This document shows positions 33,555 to 44,663 of a DNA stretch of 64,000 nucleotides, piece after piece. Every line of letters begins with the position of its first letter. Positions within the stretch are counted from its first letter, which is position 1. The stretch lies in assembly GCA_905221605.1 (NCBI GenBank), contig CAJNDS010002580.1, positions 125,001 through 189,000 of the forward strand. Reading direction: 5' to 3'. The stretch comes from Symbiodinium natans. Its lineage: Eukaryota; Sar; Dinophyceae; Suessiales; Symbiodiniaceae. The notes below the pieces were generated by a model. That model was not told the origin of the DNA, did no database searches, and saw only the letters and a program-made list of their open reading frames with translations. The translations under genes and the position numbers were made by a program.

Positions 33555-34245
33555 CGTGTGTTATGTGCGTGTGTCGTGTGCGTGTGTCGCGCGCGGCACC
33601 GGTCCAGGCCCCCGAAATATACCGCTCCTGCCAGCACAAACGACACCTGTGTCGCGCCTGCCAGCGTTTCCCGCACCGCCAGGCGCGCGCGGCACCGGTC
33701 CAGGGCCCCTAAGTGCCGCGCCTGCCAGCACAAACGACACCTGTGTCGCGCCTGCCAGCGTTTCCCGCCCCCCCAGGCGCGCGCGGCACCGGTCCAGGGC
33801 CCCTAAATGCTGCGCCTGCCAGCACAAACGACACCTGTGTCGCGCCTGCCAGCGTTTTCCGCGCCCCCAGGCGCGCGCGGCACCGGTCCAGGGCCCCTAA
33901 GTGCCGCGCCTGCCAGCACAAACGACACCTGTGTCGCGCCTGCCAGCGTTTCCCGCGCCCCCAGGCGCGCGCGGCACCGGTCCAGGGCCCCTAAGTGCCG
34001 CGCCTGCCAACACAAACGACACCTGCGTCGCGCCTGCCAGCGCAAACGACCTTGTGTCGCACCTGCCAGCGTTTCCCGCGCCCCCAGGCGCGCGCGGCAC
34101 CGGTCCAGGGCCCCTAAGTGCCGCGCCTGCCAGCACAAACGACACCTGTGTCGCGCCTGCCAGCGTTTCCCGCGCCTGCAGGCGCGCGCGGCACCGGTCC
34201 AGGGCCCCTAAATGCCGCGCCTGCCAGCACAAACGACACCTGAGT
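33438..34245. repeat. 94-bp GC-rich tandem array
   Basis: Units contain tgccagcacaaacgacacct, then gtgtcgcgcctgccagcg, and end ggcaccggtccagggcccct. Unit starts (tgccagcac) are at 33451, 33629, 33723, 33817, 33911, 34005, 34128 and 34222. Spacing is 94, except 178 for the first (a microsatellite of about 84 bases sits in it) and 123 for the sixth (a 29-base internal duplication). 94 is not a multiple of three, so the many long open frames here are artefacts. Confidence 0.92.
33487..33595. repeat. CT/GT microsatellite inside the first 94-bp unit
   Basis: (CT)n passes into (GT)n and a GTGTC-rich stretch, replacing the middle of one satellite unit while both unit ends remain. Confidence 0.85.
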
Positions 34246-34550
34246 GAGTGAGTGAGTGAGTGTGTGAGTGTGTGAGTGTGTGAGTGGTGTGAGTGAGTGA
34301 GTGAGCGAGCGAGCGAGTGAGTGAGTGAGTGTGTGAGTCAGTAAGTGAGTGAGTGTGTGTGTGTGAGTGAGTGTGAGAGTGAGTGTGAGTGAGTGAGTGA
34401 GTGTGAGTGTGAGTGTGAGTGAGTGTGAGTGAGTGTGAGTGAGTGTGAGTGAGTGTGAGTGAGTGTGAGTGAGTGTGAGTGAGTGTGAGTGAGTGTGAGT
34501 GAGTGTGAGTGAGTGAGTGAGTAAGTGGAGGAGAGTGAGTGAGTAAGTGG
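34233..34550. repeat. GAGT/GTGA microsatellite, about 320 bp
   Basis: A nearly pure array of gagt, gtgt and higher-order gagtgagtgt units directly after the satellite. Confidence 0.95.
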
Positions 34551-34633
34551 AGGAGGAGGAAGGAGGAAGGAGGAAGGAAGGAAGGAAGGAAGGAAGGAAG
34601 GAAGGAAGGAGGAAGGAAGGAAGGAGGAAGGAA
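34551..34633. repeat. GGAA/GGA microsatellite
   Basis: Purine-only array of ggaa and gga units adjoining the GAGT array. Confidence 0.95.
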
Positions 34634-35023
34634 CGCGGGACAGCCCCAAAAGTAAGAACCCCACACAAAGATGTGGGGAACAAGGATATGCGAGGCCGTG
34701 GCCACCTGTGTGGAAAGGGGATTGGCGGGTCGGACAGATGCGGACCAAGAAGCCCAAGACCGCAAAAAACGGAAGCAAGAAGAGAAAAAGACACTGCAAC
34801 GTTTGTGTCGGAACCTGCCCCGGTTTGAGGTCCATGTAATGGAAGCATTTGAGTTTCAGGGAGGCATGGGAAGAGCGTTCAGAAGTACTAGAAGTACACA
34901 TGCCATGGCACACGCGACGTTCTTCTTTTGGATGGAGGCCTCTATCGCACGTCAGGTGACGCACCCGAAGTTCAGCTTCTTGTTCAATATGTGCTGTTTC
35001 CGATCACGAGTCGGGGGAATGTG

Positions 35024-35058
35024 CACACACACGCACACGCACACACGCGCACGCGCAC
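35024..35058. repeat. CA/CG microsatellite
   Basis: A short array of ca with interspersed cg. A charged open stretch at about 34672-34840 (KKRKQEEKKTLQRLC) before it may be an exon of the next gene. Confidence 0.8.
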
Positions 35059-35149
35059 CCAGCGAGAGCTCAAGTCTTCAACTTTTTTCAAGCTTTCAGC
35101 TTTGCCTGGGGAATGAATCTAAGCGTGCCAAGCTTGGCAGCTCACGCAG

Positions 35150-35720
35150 GCCAAGCAGAAGGCTCGACAGGCCAAGAAAGCGTCTAAGCCTGGGACAGAA
35201 GAGCCGAAGGACTTGCACATCGCTGCACATCTTGAAAGATCTTGAAACAAACTTTCAGGTCAAGGCAGTACTCAGTTCAAACTGGTCAGGAACCGGTTGC
35301 TGACAAAGCAGATGACGAACCAAATCTGGATGAAGACTCCGAGCAGGACACTGTGCGTATTATCAGTGTGCTATGAGGGGGTAGTTGCAGGACTTCTCAT
35401 GTTTTTGAAGGAGCGTCTTCACAAGCAGCGCCAAGCAGAGCGACGAGCCAAAATTGAGGAGGCAGGAAGTAGATTCTTTCGATTGAGATCTTGGTTGCCG
35501 GCCTTTGTCTTTTTTGCACGCAGGACTTGAAGCAAGAGAAGGAACAGGATTCGCACCGAAAAAAGTTAGAAATGGCAGAGGCCATCCTCGCACAGACCAT
35601 CTTTCGACCATCTTGTGGAGCTGTCCTTCCTTGCCCTGTGATTCTTGTCAGGCCAAGCGGCAGGCCCAAGAGGAAGCTAATCGAATCGCAACCATGAAGA
35701 CTCTTCTGCAGAAGGCTTCT
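35150..35720 (+). CDS. Coiled-coil protein exons (partial, unrecognised)
   Basis: Five short exons alternate with introns of about 50-60 bases. 35150 to about 35240 (AKQKARQAKKASKPGTEEPK). 35290-35352 (ADKADDEPNLDEDSEQDT, donor gtgcgt). 35411 to about 35461 (ERLHKQRQAERRAKIEE, donor probably gcagga). 35524-35595 (LKQEKEQDSHRKKLEMAEAI). 35652 to about 35720 (AKRQAQEEANRIATMKTLLQ). Each follows an AG acceptor. The sequence is Lys/Glu/Gln/Arg-rich and predicts long helices, with one acidic segment. No family is recognised. It may be the 3' continuation of the gene at 30410, with the satellite and microsatellites lying in an intron. Confidence 0.5.
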
Positions 35721-36382
35721 AGACCCAGATGTATCCTAATCGTTGTTGGGCTGTGCACTTGCCAGATGCGCGGAAACTACAGTTGACATTTCTAAACATG
35801 CCTATGGCATTGCAGGTGCAATCCTCCTTGCCCAGCTCCACCCAGGCGCTGAGATGGTGTAGCGAAGTGGGAAGTCTTCTTCTCCAGGTGTGCATTTAGC
35901 TGTGGACAGCTTCCAGATTTCTGCATGGCCAACTAGAACAACAACTCTGCTTGAATTGCTGCGATTCTTGTGGATGGAAGGCAATTAGATCGGCTTTGAA
36001 TCCTGCCTTTGCTTCCGAGTTTCTGTGCCAACGGTCGCACCTTTCGTGGCGTTCTGATGCGCTGTGGGATGCGTTGTGCGGAAGGGCTCGACTCGGCCGT
36101 CTTCTCCAGCGGAGGGCTTCGAGAGTCAAGGGAAGAGTAAGGGCCGAGTCAAGGGTGGTAAAGGTTGTGCTCCAAACAGAACTGTCAATCTGTACTTGTG
36201 GCCTTGAGACATTCATTCGTTTTTGAAGCAGCGACAGGCAGCATGCGGATGATTCGTTTGCACTTCCGCCTGCTCCAACAAGAAGGGAGACAGAGGGGAG
36301 ACAAGCGTTGCACTACGACACACCGGGCGCGAAACAAATCGAGACAATCCACCGAACACCCTGACACACCCGTCCAATGTTG

Positions 36383-39300
36383 GACGGGAGACAAGGGGAG
36401 ACAAAAGCCAGCGGAGATCCGGCAGAGACACACGCCATAGGAAATCCGTCAGACCGCGTTAGCCTTTGTGATCTATGTGCATGTTGCTTTCATCCGGAGC
36501 ACACTTGCTGCTCAGGGCTACTCCGGGCAGACCATCTGAGCTGGCTGCGCCATGTACGCCTCTCTGTGCTCCGTTTCGGGACGGCGAATGGCTGCCTGAG
36601 CTTCTGATCATTTAATTGCAAGCGCGCTCGGAGGCTTGCTGTTGCCGCAGATATGATGCGGCGATTGGCCAACACCAAAGTTTGCTGGTCATGGAGGTGC
36701 TGGTGCCCAGCGCCCCACGTTTACTGGTTCAGCACCTCTGCGTTTCAGGACTAGTGCTGTTAGATTGTCAGTAGCACGGACACAGCACGAACTAAGTGCT
36801 GCGTGCTAAAGGCAGCCATGCAACTTGCCACCATCTCATGATTGCTGTGTCTCTACCTACCATTGCGAAGCGACAGCACTTGCAATGTGACTGATGCATT
36901 TTCGTCCTTTCGGCTGTCAGTACTCTGGTAAAGGCCAGGCTCAGTGGCCAGATCTGCTGAGCGTGGGGGCGCACAGTACAGACATTAGTTTCAGGTGTTA
37001 GAGGGTGGATCACCGAGTGCTTGCATTTTTGAGCTTCATGCACAAGAGCAGCAGCTGAGGAGCCAGCATGGGAAACGCCGGAACGTGCTGTTCATCTGGT
37101 GGAGGCTGCGCTTCCAGGTAGTTATCCGCTCTGCCTCTTTTGTCGCCTTTGACTGTGTTGTCAACCTAAAGGTGGATGAGTTCACAGTTTGAGACGGACG
37201 TGGGTAATTAGAACTAGCTTGTGTAAGCATGTGATATTTGAAGCTGACTTCAGATTCGCGCTGTTGCGGGAATGGCACTTCAAACGATCCTGTGCTCGGC
37301 TTATATGCTTACCGGCATGCTGCAAAAGCTGCGTCAGGCCTTACCTTTTCTAACCTTTGTGTGAGTTGGTGAGTTGTCAGATTCTGAGGGCCATGGCCCC
37401 GTGGACCCTTTGCGCGATGAGGTCTGGTAATCTCTTGCCTCAAGTGATCTTGTAACCTCGCGCTGTCCAAACAAAACACAGGTGAAAGGCATCGATCCAG
37501 CACCGCCTCCTGGGGTCAAAGAGGAGGGGTATGCCAATGCCATTGAATTCCGATACAGTATTCTCCTCGAAGTTCTCCGCGCTTTGCCCACTTCCCCATC
37601 CTAGCTGTGCCAGTGCTGATGTATGCAGTCTCCCAAAACATGCTACAGTGTCTGCACTGTCGGTGGTGCAGGACATAAAAACAGAATCTGCTGAAGCAGG
37701 CCAGGACATGGTCCTCTTGGTACTCGTACACCCTGCAGTGCCTGGAATTTCTGGGGAGGCAACAGCTTAGCGGCAATGGCAGAGGCGCATAGCGTGTAAT
37801 GTGGGCCGGAGTTGGCGCATACAGTCGCCCTTCTATTTTCGGAAAGCATGCGGCTGCGCGCATGCTGAGCATGTGGGCAAAGGACCAGAAGAAGGATGAA
37901 AGCGGAGCAGACGAGGTGCTTGTTGAGAGTGCACAAATGGAACCGTCATTCCTGGATTTCTGATGTTGGATTACAGGAGCGACAATTCGTGACGTACCAG
38001 GCTCCTGCTTTGGTAGATGTCGATACCAAGGATACAGTAAATACAGTTAGTCATGACTCACGTCGAGTTAGAATCATGCAGCAAATCCTTGTGCCGGCAT
38101 GGAGGTCCCTTTACATGCCATCCCATGTCTGATGCCTGAAGCAGGATGGTTCCACCTATACTGGAATGATCAAGAATGGTAAACGCCACGGCCCGTGCCC
38201 TAGAAGCAAGCTTTGCGGACGCATGGCAGAGCCGGTAATAGCCGGCACAAGCCTATCCTTGCCACAGTGTTGCAGGGCATGGAGTCTGGCAGTCGAAGAG
38301 CTGCCAGTACGAGGGCCAGTGGAAGGTACGCCCCCATGCCTCAAGTCTTGGTCACATTCGGCTACACTCCAAAGGACTTCTTGTCGAGACTTTTGAGATG
38401 CCTTTCACAGGAAGATCAGCAGGATGGCAATGGCCGTCAGACGTGGAGCGATGGACGCGTCTATGAGGGTGCTTTCCCCAGATCCCGATTTGGAATGAAA
38501 TCAATTTTGAGTTCTTTCGTGGAGTTCATATGTCTCAGGACAGTTCCACAAGGGTCGCTTCTCAGGAACTGGCAAGATGGTGTGCCGCCTAAGGACAAGT
38601 TCAGTGAGTGGAGTTGGAACACAGCTGGAAGTGATGCTGGCGTCCTTTCACACTGATCTCAGGTTTGGCACACGCAGAAAGGCATGTTGGTCTACGAGGG
38701 TCAGTACAAGGACTTATCGACTTAGTCTGCCCACTGCCAACCCGGTATCAGTTGCTTCGAGCACATTTGGATTTCGAGCTTCGTGGTGCCTTTCCGCTGA
38801 GCAGTTGGAGAAGCCAGGATGACCTCAAGGATGGACATGGGATGTTCATTTGGCCAGATGGCAGGTCCCCAATTTGCTCTATTAGAGGTGTCGGGAGCTC
38901 TCAGTGGATCTCGTCTCGTTGTCTTGTGGAGCTGAGGCCGAACGTACGATGGAGAATGGAGAGAGGGCAAGCGCCATGGAACAGCACTCAACTGTTTCGG
39001 AGTACTTGTACCAAGCTGTTCGGGCACATCACCATATCGTGTTAGCAAGTGTCCGAATGTGCGAGTAGGCATTTTTCAAGGCCGTGGCACCTACATCACC
39101 GCAAAGGCGGAGAGGAAGGTGGGCCAGAGTGTGCATGACAAGACAAGCTAGTCGGTGCACAGCATTTCGCTCTGCGGAAAATCTGGGGGTCGAAGGTGGG
39201 ATATTGGGTGGAAGACAAGTTCGATCGATGGGAGAAGGACGCTCAGGGATTTTCGTCACGGTGGACACATGTTTAGGAAGCCGTGGCGCTCAGTCTTGTG

Positions 39301-40195
39301 CTTTGCTCTGGATCTCTTGGGAATGCCACGTGCCACTGCGCGAGAAGACATGTCAATGCAGGAAGATGCAGCCGCTTCGTGAAGCTAGCAGGCCCACTGT
39401 CTTGCTCCTGACCTCTCCTCCCCCTTCATCATGCTTCCCCGACCTTTCTCTGTCCTTTTCTCGGCTTTGCTTGAGCTTGGCATCATGGCCTCGCCCATCC
39501 TGTCTTGCATCCCTTTCCACACGTGAGCAGAACACCAACTGACACTGTATTGTATGGTGAGGCCTTGGAGGACGAAGCCAAGCTCCGTCTTCGCATGTTT
39601 GCGACCAAGGTTGACGATGGCTGGTCTTTCTTTTGGCCCTGTAACGTAATGTTCTGTGCTAGCATTGTTCGCAGTTCACGTGCTTAGTTGTAGTTGTGCT
39701 GTTGGTTTATGGGCACAATCTCTGCAGCTTCCTTCAAGCGTCGAGGAAGCATAAATTCATACTCTAAAGCAATAACTTTGCACATGCAAATCTGAAGGCC
39801 CAGAATGGTTTGGACTGTCAGTTGTTCAGCATGCATCTTTGGTCTCTGCTCTGGGCTGATTCACTGATCTTTTAAACAACTGCATGCAGCATCAGTATGC
39901 AGCAGTTGGCCTTTCAGCGATTGGGCCTTAAAGCTATGACTTGCGGCCATGAGCAAAGAGCTCACATGAAGGTTCGTGGTGCTCCACGTGTGCCGTTTCA
40001 CCAGCACTGTGTGCTCACAGGTAGTGCATTAACGAACCACGACTGTTCGTCTTCACTATCATGCTGCCGTGCTTCGCCAGGCGGGAATATCCCACTACTC
40101 CGTGTGCCTGGAGTGGAAAAGAAAAGCTGTGCATGTACAGGGTGGGAGTTGAGCGGTTGGGGGCGGGCACATGGTAAAGGTTGGTCATCCGCACC
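36383..40195. repeat. 3.8-kb tandem duplication, copy 1
   Basis: It matches 40206-44151 almost base for base. Offsets between copies shift from 3823 to 3881 to 3814 through a few indels. It starts at the gacgggagac motif and ends at catccgcaccc. It carries a complete MORN-repeat exon series. Relative to copy 2 it lacks a 58-base block after 36455 and the foldback insertion. The part from 36383 to about 38140 holds no exon that I can support. Confidence 0.93.
38145..39110 (+). CDS. MORN-repeat protein, copy 1
   Basis: At least seven small exons each encode about one MORN unit. 38145 to about 38194 (DGSTYTGMIKNGKRHG). 38276-38325 (HGVWQSKSCQYEGQWK, donor gtacgc). About 38411-38477 (DGNGRQTWSDGRVYEGAF). 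About 38539-38585 (FHKGRFSGTGKM). 38663 to about 38712 (KGMLVYEGQYKD). 38818-38864 (DGHGMFIWPDG, donor gtcccc). 38937 to about 38990 (RTYDGEWREGKRHG). The family signature is (Y/F)xGx(W/F)xxGxxHGxG. MORN repeats commonly bind membranes or act as scaffolds in protists. Introns are 50-100 bases. The start and end of the gene are not identified, and one border (38194/38276) does not resolve to canonical splice sites. Confidence 0.72.
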
Positions 40196-41958
40196 CTTCC
40201 AACATGACGGGAGACCAGGGGAGACAAAAGCCGGCGGAGATCTTGCAGAGACACAAGCCACAGGAAATCCGTCAGACCCAACAGGACAGCCTCTTGAAGG
40301 GCTTGCCTTGGGTTTCAGGCGAATTATGGGGTAGCCGCGTTAGCCTTTGTGATCTACGTGCATGTTGCTTTCATCCGGAGCACACTTGCTGCTCAGGGCT
40401 ACTCCGGGCAGACCATCTGAGCTGGCTGCGCCATGTACGCCTCTCTGTGCTCCGTTTCGGGACGGCGAATGGCTGCCTGAGCTTCTGATCATTTAATTGC
40501 AAGCGCGCTCGGAAGGCTTGCTGTTGCCGCAGATATGATGCGGCGATTGGCCAACACCAAAGTTTGCTGGTCATGGAGGTGCTGGTGCCCAGCGCCCCAC
40601 GTTTACTGGTTCAGCACCTCTGCGTTTCAGGACTAGTGCTGTTAGATTGTCAGTAGCACGGACACAGCACGAACTAAGTGCTGCGTGCTAAAGGCAGCCA
40701 TGCAACTTGCCACCATCTCATGATTGCTGTGTCTCTACCTACCATTGCGAAGCGACAGCACTTGCAATGTGACTGATGCATTTTCGTCCTTTCGGCTGTC
40801 AGTACTCTGGTAAAGGCCAGGCTCAGTGGCCAGATCTGCTGAGCGTGGGGGCGCACAGTACAGACATTAGTTTCAGGTGTTAGAGGGTGGATCGCCGAGT
40901 GCTTGCATTTTTGAGCTTCATGCACAAGAGTAGCCAGCATGGGAAACGCCGGAACGTGCTGTTCATCTGGTGGAGGCTGCGCTTCCAGGTAGACTGTGTT
41001 GTCAACGTAAAGGTGGATGAATTCGCAGTTTGAGACGGACTTGGGTAGGATGAGCTTGTGCAAGCATGCCATATTTGAAGCTGACTTCAGGGAATGGCAC
41101 TTCAAATGATCCTGTGCTCGGCTTATATACTTGCCGGCATGCTGTAAAAGCTGTGTCAGGCCTTACCTTTTCTAACCTCTGTGTGAGTTGGTGAGTTGTC
41201 AAATTCTGAGGGCCACGGCCCTGTGGACCCTGGCCCTGCGGACCCTTTGCGCGATGAGGTCTGGCAATCTCTTGCTTCAAGTGATCTTGTAACCTCGCGC
41301 TGTCCAAACACCAGCACCGCCTCCTGGGGTCAAAGAGGAGGGGTATGCCAATGCCATTGAATTCCGATACAGTATTCTCCTCGAAGTTCTCCGCGCTTTG
41401 CCCACTTCCCCATCCTAGCTGTGCCAGTGCTGATGTATGCAGTCTCCCAAAACATGCTACAGTGTCTGCACTGTCGGTGGTGCAGGACATAAAAACAGAA
41501 TCTGCTGAAGCAGGCCAGGACATGGTCCTCTTGGTACTCGTACACCCTGCAGTGCCTGGAATGTCTGGGGAGGCAACAGCTTAGCGGCAATGGCAGAGGC
41601 GCATAGCGTGTAATGTGGGCCGGAGTTGGCGCATACAGTCGCCCTTCTATTTTCGGAAAGCATGCGGCTGCGCGCATGCTGAGCATGTGGGCAAAGGACC
41701 AGAAGAAGGATGAAAGCGGAGCAGACGAGGTGCTTGTTGAGAGTGCACAAATGGAACCGTCATTCCTGGATTTCTGATGTTGGATTACAGGAGCGACAAT
41801 TCGTGACGTACCAGGCTCCTGCTTTGGTAGATGTCGATACCAAGGATACAGTAAATACAGTTAGTCATGACTCACGTCGAGTTAGAATCATGCAGCAAAT
41901 CCTTGTGCCGGCATGGAGGTCCCTTTACATGCCATCCCATGTCTGATGCCTGAAGCAG

Positions 41959-42924
41959 GATGGTTCCACCTATACTGGAATGATCAAGAATGGTAAACGC
42001 CACGGCCCATGCCCTAGAAGCAAGCTTTGCGGACGCATGGCAGAGCCGGTAATAGCCGGCACAAGCCTATCCTTGCCACAGTGTTGCAGGGCATGGAGTC
42101 TGGCAGTCGAAGAGCTGCCAGTACGAGGGCCAGTGGAAGGTACGCCCCCATGCCTCAAGTCTTGGTCACATTCGGTTACACTCCAAAGGACTTCTTGTCG
42201 AGACTTTTGAGATGCCTTTCACAGGAAGATCAGCAGGATGGCAATGGCCGTCAGACGTGGAGCGATGGACGCGTCTATGAGGGTGCTTTCCCCAGATCCC
42301 GATTTGGAATGAAATCAATTTTGAGTTCTTTCGTGGAGTTCATATGTCTCAGGACAGTTCCACAAGGGTCGCTTCTCAGGAACTGGCAAGATGGTGTGCC
42401 GCCTAAGGACAAGTTCAGTGAGTGGAGTTGGAACACAGCTGGAAGTGATGCTGGCGTCCTTTCACACTGATCTCAGGTTTGGCACACGCAGAAAGGCATG
42501 TTGGTCTACGAGGGTCAGTACAAGGACTTATCGACTTAGTCTGCCCACTGCCAACCCGGTATCAGTTGCTTCGAGCACATTTGGATTTCGAGCTTCGTGG
42601 TGCCTTTCCGCTGAGCAGTTGGAGAAGCCAGGATGACCTCAAGGATGGACATGGGATGTTCATTTGGCCAGATGGCAGGTCCCCAATTTGCTCTATTAGA
42701 GGTGTCGGGAGCTCTCAGTGGATCTCGTCTCGTTGTCTTGTGGAGCTGAGGCCGAACGTACGATGGAGAATGGAGAGAGGGCAAGCGCCATGGAACAGCA
42801 CTCAACTGTTTCGGAGTACTTGTACCAAGCTGTTCGGGCACATCACCATATCGTGTTAGCAAGTGTCCGAATGTGCGAGTAGGAATTTTTCAAGGCCGTG
42901 GCACCTACATCACCGCAAAGGCGG
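41959..42924 (+). CDS. MORN-repeat protein, copy 2
   Basis: The same exon series as at 38145-39110, displaced by 3814 bases. No frameshift or stop is added to any of the seven MORN exons that I compared. Examples are DGSTYTGMIKNGKRHG from 41959, HGVWQSKSCQYEGQWK from 42090, DGHGMFIWPDG at about 42644, and RTYDGEWREGKRHG from about 42751. Both copies therefore remain capable of coding. Function as for copy 1. Confidence 0.72.
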
Positions 42925-43936
42925 AGAGGAAGGTGGGCCAGAGTATGCATGACAAGAGAAGCTAGTCGGTGCACAGCATTTCGCTCTCCGGAAAATCTGG
43001 GGGTCGAAGGTGGGATATTGGGTGGAAGACAAGTTCGATCGATGGGAGAAGGACGCTCAGGGATTTTCGTCACGGTGGACACATGTTTAGGAAGCCGTGG
43101 CGCTCAGTCTTGTGCTTTGCTCTTGGATCTCTTGGGAATGCCACGTGCCACTGTGCGAGAAGACATGTCAATGCAGGAAGATGCAGCCGCTTCGTGAAGC
43201 TAGCAGGCCCACTGTCTTGCTCCTGACCCCTCCTCCCCCTTCATCATGCTTCCCCGACCTTTCTCTGTCCTTTTCTCGGCTTTGCTTGAGCTTGGCATCA
43301 TGGCCTCGCCCATCCTGTCTTGCATCCCTTTCCACACGTGAGCAGAACACCAACTGTATTGTATGGTGAGGCCTTGGAGGACGAAGCCAAGCTCCGTCTT
43401 CGCATGATTGCGACCAAGGTTGACGATGGCTGGTCTTTCTTTTGGCCCTGTCATGTTCTGCGCCAGCATTGTTCGCCGTTCGCATGCTTAGTTGTAGTGG
43501 TGCTGTTGGTTTATGGGCACAATCTCTGCAGCTTCTTCAAGCGTCGAGGAAGCGTAAGTTCATACCGCAGCCAAGCTCCAAAGCAATAACTTTGCACATG
43601 CAAATCTGAAGGCCCAGAATGGTTCGGACAGTCAGTTGTTCAGCATGCATCTTTGGTCTCTGCTCTGGGCTGATTCACTGATCTTTAAACAAATGCATGC
43701 AGCATCAGTATGCAGCAGTTGGCCTTTCAGCGATGGGGCCTTAAAGCTATGACTTGCGGCCATGAGCAAAGAGCTCACATGAAGGTTCGTGGTCCACGTG
43801 TGCCGTTTCACCAGCGCTGTGTGCGCACAGGTAGTGCATTAACGAACCACGACTGTTCGTCTTCACTATCATGCTGCCGTGCTAGGCAGGATTTTCGCCT
43901 GCTCCGTGTGCCTGGAGTGGAAAACAAAAGCTGTGC

Positions 43937-44084
43937 TTGGAGGTTCATGGTATTGCTAACCAATTGTAACTGTACTTATAACCCTACTTATAATACCCCT
44001 AAAGGGCCTTATAGGTGTTATCCCACTTATAAGTAGGGTTATAAGCCCAGTTATATTTGGTTAGTAAGTACCACGAACCTCCAA
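43937..44084. mobile_element. 148-bp foldback (MITE-like) insertion with empty-site paralogue
   Basis: The element begins ttggaggttcatggta and ends taccacgaacctccaa, and the two halves are near-complete reverse complements. The inner cttataaccctacttataa is matched exactly by its reverse complement near the centre. It is bounded by gtgc at 43933-43936 and 44085-44088. The homologous site in copy 1 (near 40131) has a single gtgc and no insertion. This shows a real insertion with a 4-base target duplication after the 3.8-kb duplication arose, unless it was precisely lost from copy 1. It has no coding capacity, so it would depend on another transposase. Confidence 0.88.
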
Positions 44085-44663
44085 GTGCATGTACAGGGTG
44101 GGAGTTGAGCGGTTGGGGGCGGGCACATGGTAAAGGTTGGTCATCCGCACCTGTAGTAACTTGTAGCATGACCCCGCATACGATAGCCGCTCCTTGAGTG
44201 GTGAGGGAACGCTTCATGTTCCTTCGAAATGCGCATCGGACAGGCCGAAAATGCGTGGACGCGGAATCGACAACACTGTCGGGATGTCGTAGGGAAGTGG
44301 GCGGATGATGCGAAGTTGGGAGTTCAGGGCGTCTACCTATTCTGATCCCACCAAGATCAAGCGAGTAACCTTTAATGTCGCAAGAGCGAAGCAGCGAAGC
44401 AGGGCAAATTTATTTGCCTTGGGCCGCTCTCGGCTTTGAGGGCCCTTGGACCTCGATAGACCTTGGGGAGCCTCGTTGTACTGTTATTCATTTGGCGTTG
44501 TTCCGTGGTTTCCCCCAAAGAGGCCCATACCTGGTTTCGAAGCCGCAACTTCTTCAGTAGGATAGACGTTGTATGTCCTAGTCGTACTTCCACAGCCGAT
44601 GACACTGCTCAGGAATGTAGCTGGCGTCTCACAAAGCAAGCATGTGGCAAGCATCACCTGTTC

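Larger units (their letters stand above)
40206..44151. repeat. 3.8-kb tandem duplication, copy 2
   Basis: A head-to-tail copy of 36383-40195, beginning 11 bases after it. Differences include a 58-base block at 40279-40336, small deletions near 40930, 41000 and 41100, loss of about 25 bases near 41310, scattered substitutions, and a 148-base foldback insertion with a 4-base target duplication near the right end. Conservation is similar in exons and introns, which points to recent duplication. Confidence 0.93.

Noticed and set aside
33394-34250. Several long open frames on both strands, and a possible CRISPR-like array
   Set aside because: The 94-bp units are contiguous, with no unique spacers, and are not a multiple of three, so this is a satellite and the frames are artefacts.
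34114-34848. Minus-strand open frames of 185-244 codons rich in Ser/Thr/His/Leu
   Set aside because: They are translations of the GAGT and GGAA microsatellites.
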